Of a stretch of DNA of 8,079 nt, positions 6,152 to 8,079 are shown piece after piece (the first letter of the stretch is position 1; each line of letters begins with the position of its first letter). Source of the stretch: Deltaproteobacteria bacterium (GTDB lineage: Bacteria; Myxococcota_A; Polyangia; Polyangiales; Houyiibacteriaceae); contig JAFDFW010000420.1 in the NCBI GenBank assembly GCA_019309605.1, positions 1-8,079 on the forward strand, written 5' to 3'. Both the position numbers and the translations under genes were made by a program. The notes below the pieces were generated by a model, which was not told the origin of the DNA, did not search any database, and worked only from the letters and a program-made list of their open reading frames with translations.

Positions 6152-6703
6152 GTGGCCCCTAATTGGTTCATCGCCTTCCCAATGCAAGTGGATGCGTTGC
6201 GGATGCATCCGGCCCCACCGCCGCGTGTGCGTGTTTTCGCTACCTCGGATCTCCACGTCACCCTCGGCTTTCTCGGCTCCGTGGACGAGTCGGACGCGCG
6301 CCGGGCCTGGGATCGGATCGGCGATTTCCCTTCCTTCCGAAGTGTGACCGGATCGTTCAGCGGCATCGAACCGCTCGGACATCCGGGCAAGCCTTCGGCG
6401 CTCTGCGCCATGGTCGATGACGGGAGGGAGCCGCTCGCCGAGATGATCGCCGAAGCCCGGGAGACCTTGCTGAGTGCGGCCGGCGCCCCGGAGGACACTC
6501 GCCCCCCGCTTCCGCACATGACCTTGGCGCGGATCCAGCGCCGGGCCAAAGCCGCCGAGCGCCGGCAGGCGCTTCGATGGGCGGACACGATCGACGTGCG
6601 CGCGGTCGCGTTCACGGCGCCGTCGGTGGCGCTCTACACATGGGCGGACGATCGCCAGGACCGCCTTTTCCGGATCGTCGAGCGCCACGTCTTCGACTCT
6701 TGA
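6152..6703 (+). CDS. thpR: RNA 2',3'-cyclic phosphodiesterase, 2H phosphoesterase superfamily (ThpR/LigT type)
   Basis: GTG at 6152 to TGA, 183 residues, normal for the family. The two hallmark HxT motifs are present: HVTL at residues 35-38, inside DLHVTLGFLG, and HMTL at 122-125, inside LPHMTLARI. Each His/Thr pair contributes to the single active site between the two lobes. The N-terminus NWFIAFPM is the usual first beta strand, which supports this start. Characterised members hydrolyse 2',3'-cyclic phosphate ends of RNA to 2'-phosphates and can ligate tRNA halves in vitro; the physiological role in bacteria is unclear. The start lies 41 bp from the divergent 5-alpha-reductase gene. The following gene starts 140 bp downstream, so this is probably a single transcription unit. 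The gene symbol is given by family resemblance. Confidence 0.92.
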   Translation: MAPNWFIAFPMQVDALRMHPAPPPRVRVFATSDLHVTLGFLGSVDESDARRAWDRIGDFPSFRSVTGSFSGIEPLGHPGKPSALCAMVDDGREPLAEMIAEARETLLSAAGAPEDTRPPLPHMTLARIQRRAKAAERRQALRWADTIDVRAVAFTAPSVALYTWADDRQDRLFRIVERHVFDS

Positions 6704-6843
6704 GCCGCCTCTGGAGCACCCGATCGGGCGATGCACCCCCTCAATTTGTACGCTGCCTCGCCTGTCGGGTGGCCGGTGAGGTGTCAGAACGTAGATTTTT
6801 TCACACAGATCGAGTTCAATGCGGCTCGTAGGCAAACCGCTCA
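6704..6843. other. 140-bp intergenic region with an imperfect inverted repeat and T-run
   Basis: No credible gene lies here. GCCTCGCC (6755-6762) can pair with GGTGAGGT (6775-6782) over a 12-nt loop, with two G:U pairs. A run of six T lies at 6796-6801, but 14 nt past the stem, so a terminator for the upstream gene is doubtful. A perfect palindrome CCCGATCGGG sits at 6719-6728. The promoter of the next gene should be here, but I see no convincing -35/-10 pair. Confidence 0.35.
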
Positions 6844-7161
6844 ATGTGGAAGAAGGCAGTCTTTGGAACGGTTTCGGCAGGCTTCCTTAGCTATGTCGTC
6901 TGGGTGTCCGGTCTCAGCCCCGCTCGTCATCAAATCGAGTGGGACGTCGCCACACGTGTCACCGCCGTTCTCGAACGCACCGGGTTTTCAGAGGTGGTCC
7001 CGGTGGTCGATGGGCGAGACGTCGAGCTTCGTGGGGAGGTGCCCTCCGTGGCGGAGGCACAGCGCGCGGAGCGAATTGTGAGCATGATTCGGGGGGTGCG
7101 CGTAGTGCGCGCGAACATGCTCGTTGCCGGCGAAGATGGTTTTGGTGGAGGTGAGACGTGA
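6844..7161 (+). CDS. Small membrane-anchored BON-like domain protein
   Basis: ATG at 6844 to TGA at 7159-7161, 105 residues. Residues 4-24 (KAVFGTVSAGFLSYVVWVSG region) form one hydrophobic helix that could be an uncleaved anchor or signal sequence. The rest resembles a single BON domain. It has an amphipathic helix (DVATRVTAVLERTGF), a strand with conserved Gly (VDGRDVELRGEVPS), a second helix (AEAQRAERIVSMI) and a closing strand (GVRVVRANMLV). BON domains, as in OsmY, are envelope modules thought to bind lipid or other ligands. The last four bases overlap the next gene's GTG (GTGA, 7158-7161), indicating translational coupling. The ribosome binding site is weak. The BON call rests on pattern and predicted order of helices and strands. 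Confidence 0.78.
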   Translation: MWKKAVFGTVSAGFLSYVVWVSGLSPARHQIEWDVATRVTAVLERTGFSEVVPVVDGRDVELRGEVPSVAEAQRAERIVSMIRGVRVVRANMLVAGEDGFGGGET

Positions 7162-7964
7162 CGTATCTCGTGCTGCAGATGATCGGCGCTTTGCTGATCG
7201 CCGCTGTGTTTGGTGGCGCATTGCTGTGGCTGGGCCAGGTTTTGTGGGGGCGCCTCGTCGCGCCGGTGCGTGCCAAGACCCTCGAGTACGAGCTCGAGGA
7301 AGCGCGAGCCGACATCATCATCCAGAACCAGCGCATCGAAGGCCTGCACAAAGATATCAGCGCTTCGAGCGAGAAACTCGAAACGCTCCAACGAGCAAAG
7401 CGACAGCTCACCGCGACCTTGGACGCTCGCAACCGCTCGATGCGCGAGGCGAACGAGCGATTGTCCGCGATCGACCTCGAGGCGCGCCCGACTTCACGGG
7501 AGTCGGCAGAGGATCTGAGGCGTGAGCTTCGCATCGCCGTAGACGAGCGCGACGAATCGCAGGCCGCACTACGCCAATCGGAGACCCGTGGGGAGCGATT
7601 GCGGACCGAGCTCGAGGTGTTGCACGGGATTCACGAGCGGATGCTCGACGACATCGAAGGTCTCAAAGGTCGACTCCGGGAGGCCGAGCTTGGCGCGAAG
7701 ACGACCGGCGAATCGCGGCCGCCCGCCTGGGTCATGGTGCAGCCGTTCGGGCCGCGGGACGACCTCCAGCGGCTCGAGGGAGTCGACCCGAGCCTCGAAC
7801 GCGCGTTGAACCGGCTCGGCATCTACCACTTCCATCAGATCGCACGCTTCGATTCGTCGGACGTCGAGTGGCTCGTCGAACACGCCGACGGTGTTCCGGA
7901 GCAGACGATTCGCGATAGCTGGATCGTCGACGCCTCGCGGCTTGCCGGCGTGCAGGGCAACTGA
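7158..7964 (+). CDS. Membrane-anchored coiled-coil protein with C-terminal helix-hairpin-helix-like domain
   Basis: GTG at 7158 to TGA at 7962-7964, 268 residues. A textbook Shine-Dalgarno, GGAGGTGA (7147-7154), lies inside the end of the BON-like gene. The parts are one N-terminal membrane helix (about residues 4-30), a charged coiled coil rich in Glu/Arg/Leu (about 42-178), a Pro-containing linker (about 181-198) and a C-terminal domain of about 65 residues. That domain begins RDDLQRLEGVDPSLERALNR and continues with LGIYHFHQIARFDSSDVEWL. Its form, DDL-x-x-(I/L)-x-G-(V/I)-x-P-x-x-(E)-x-x-L-N-x-L-GIYxFxQIA, is a helix-hairpin-helix-like module I recognise at the end of many proteobacterial membrane or envelope proteins. 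The usual G-I/V-G hairpin is GVD here. Related modules bind nucleic acid or protein, but the ligand of this one is unknown. Overlap with the BON-like gene suggests that both products work together at the envelope. Confidence 0.85.
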   Translation: MTYLVLQMIGALLIAAVFGGALLWLGQVLWGRLVAPVRAKTLEYELEEARADIIIQNQRIEGLHKDISASSEKLETLQRAKRQLTATLDARNRSMREANERLSAIDLEARPTSRESAEDLRRELRIAVDERDESQAALRQSETRGERLRTELEVLHGIHERMLDDIEGLKGRLREAELGAKTTGESRPPAWVMVQPFGPRDDLQRLEGVDPSLERALNRLGIYHFHQIARFDSSDVEWLVEHADGVPEQTIRDSWIVDASRLAGVQGN

Positions 7965-7970
7965 CGTTCG

Positions 7971-8079
7971 CTAGGACGCTGCGTCGAGCGCCCGGTCGGC
8001 GAGGCCTGTTAGCGCGTCCCGTGCGCCCTCGAGATCCTGTTCGAGTTCGCTCACGATCGAGTCGGCTTCCTCGACGGCG
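7971..8079 (-). CDS. C-terminal end of a leftward gene entering from the right edge
   Basis: On the minus strand an open frame runs from the right edge (first full codon at 8078) to TAG at 7971-7973, giving 35 residues. It starts AVEEADSIVSELEQDLEGAR and ends GLADRALDAAS. The frame shows the same G/C third-position preference as neighbouring genes and reads as an acidic amphipathic or coiled-coil helix. Its stop lies 6 bp from the stop of the preceding convergent gene, a tail-to-tail packing like the other gene ends in this window. Too little is visible to assign a family. Confidence 0.55.
   Translation of the reverse strand, partial: AVEEADSIVSELEQDLEGARDALTGLADRALDAAS

Noticed and set aside
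4983..6347. Very long plus-strand open frame (454 codons) opposite the TPR and 5-alpha-reductase genes
   Set aside because: It spans two well-supported minus-strand genes, their gap and part of the ThpR-type gene in another frame. Its product resembles no family and is charged and low in hydrophobic residues.
7965..7970. Terminator between the last two convergent genes
   Set aside because: Only 6 bp separate the stop codons, and I see no stem with a U-tract there.

Overview
The window is GC-rich, gene-dense bacterial DNA with strong third-position G/C preference and several GTG starts. A secreted, beta-strand-rich protein with a signal peptide and a large membrane-anchored tetratricopeptide-repeat (TPR) protein point to a Gram-negative host. 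The gene mix (RES protein, TPR protein, steroid 5-alpha-reductase, coiled-coil/helix-hairpin-helix protein) would suit a myxobacterial or other delta-type lineage. That placement is inference; nothing in the window proves it. I see no rRNA, tRNA, CRISPR array, insertion sequence or phage gene.

Layout from left to right. (1) The 3' part of a RES-domain protein (NAD+ phosphorylase toxin family) runs rightward off the left edge. It faces, tail to tail, a leftward gene for a secreted outer-membrane-like protein, and the 19 bp between them form a hairpin. (2) Divergent from that gene is a nitronate monooxygenase (2-nitropropane dioxygenase)-family flavoenzyme. Its upstream region has a plausible promoter whose -10 box overlaps a perfect 9-2-9 inverted repeat. 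The core of that repeat fits TnnAACnnGTTnnA, the motif known for KstR, the TetR-family repressor of steroid catabolism. (3) Converging on it is a long leftward TPR gene, broken near its 3' end by a frameshift. The break lies exactly at a tandem 5-bp duplication, and the remaining coding sequence continues in another frame to position 2908. (4) Upstream of the TPR gene on the same strand is a steroid 5-alpha-reductase (SRD5A family) with its cofactor and catalytic residues kept but a shortened N-terminus. (5) Divergent from it, 41 bp away, is a 2H-phosphoesterase (RNA 2',3'-cyclic phosphodiesterase, ThpR type). (6) After a 140-bp gap come two overlapping genes: a small membrane-anchored BON-like protein and a membrane-anchored coiled-coil protein with a C-terminal helix-hairpin-helix-like domain. 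(7) A leftward gene enters from the right edge, represented only by its last 35 codons.

The most suggestive theme is steroid or isoprenoid-lipid chemistry. A steroid 5-alpha-reductase homologue lies about 3.2 kb from a flavoenzyme of a family that includes the mycobacterial steroid-degradation enzyme IpdC, and that flavoenzyme sits behind a KstR-type operator. The two genes are not in one operon and no second operator copy is visible, so the link is a hypothesis. No complete undescribed multi-gene system can be demonstrated here.
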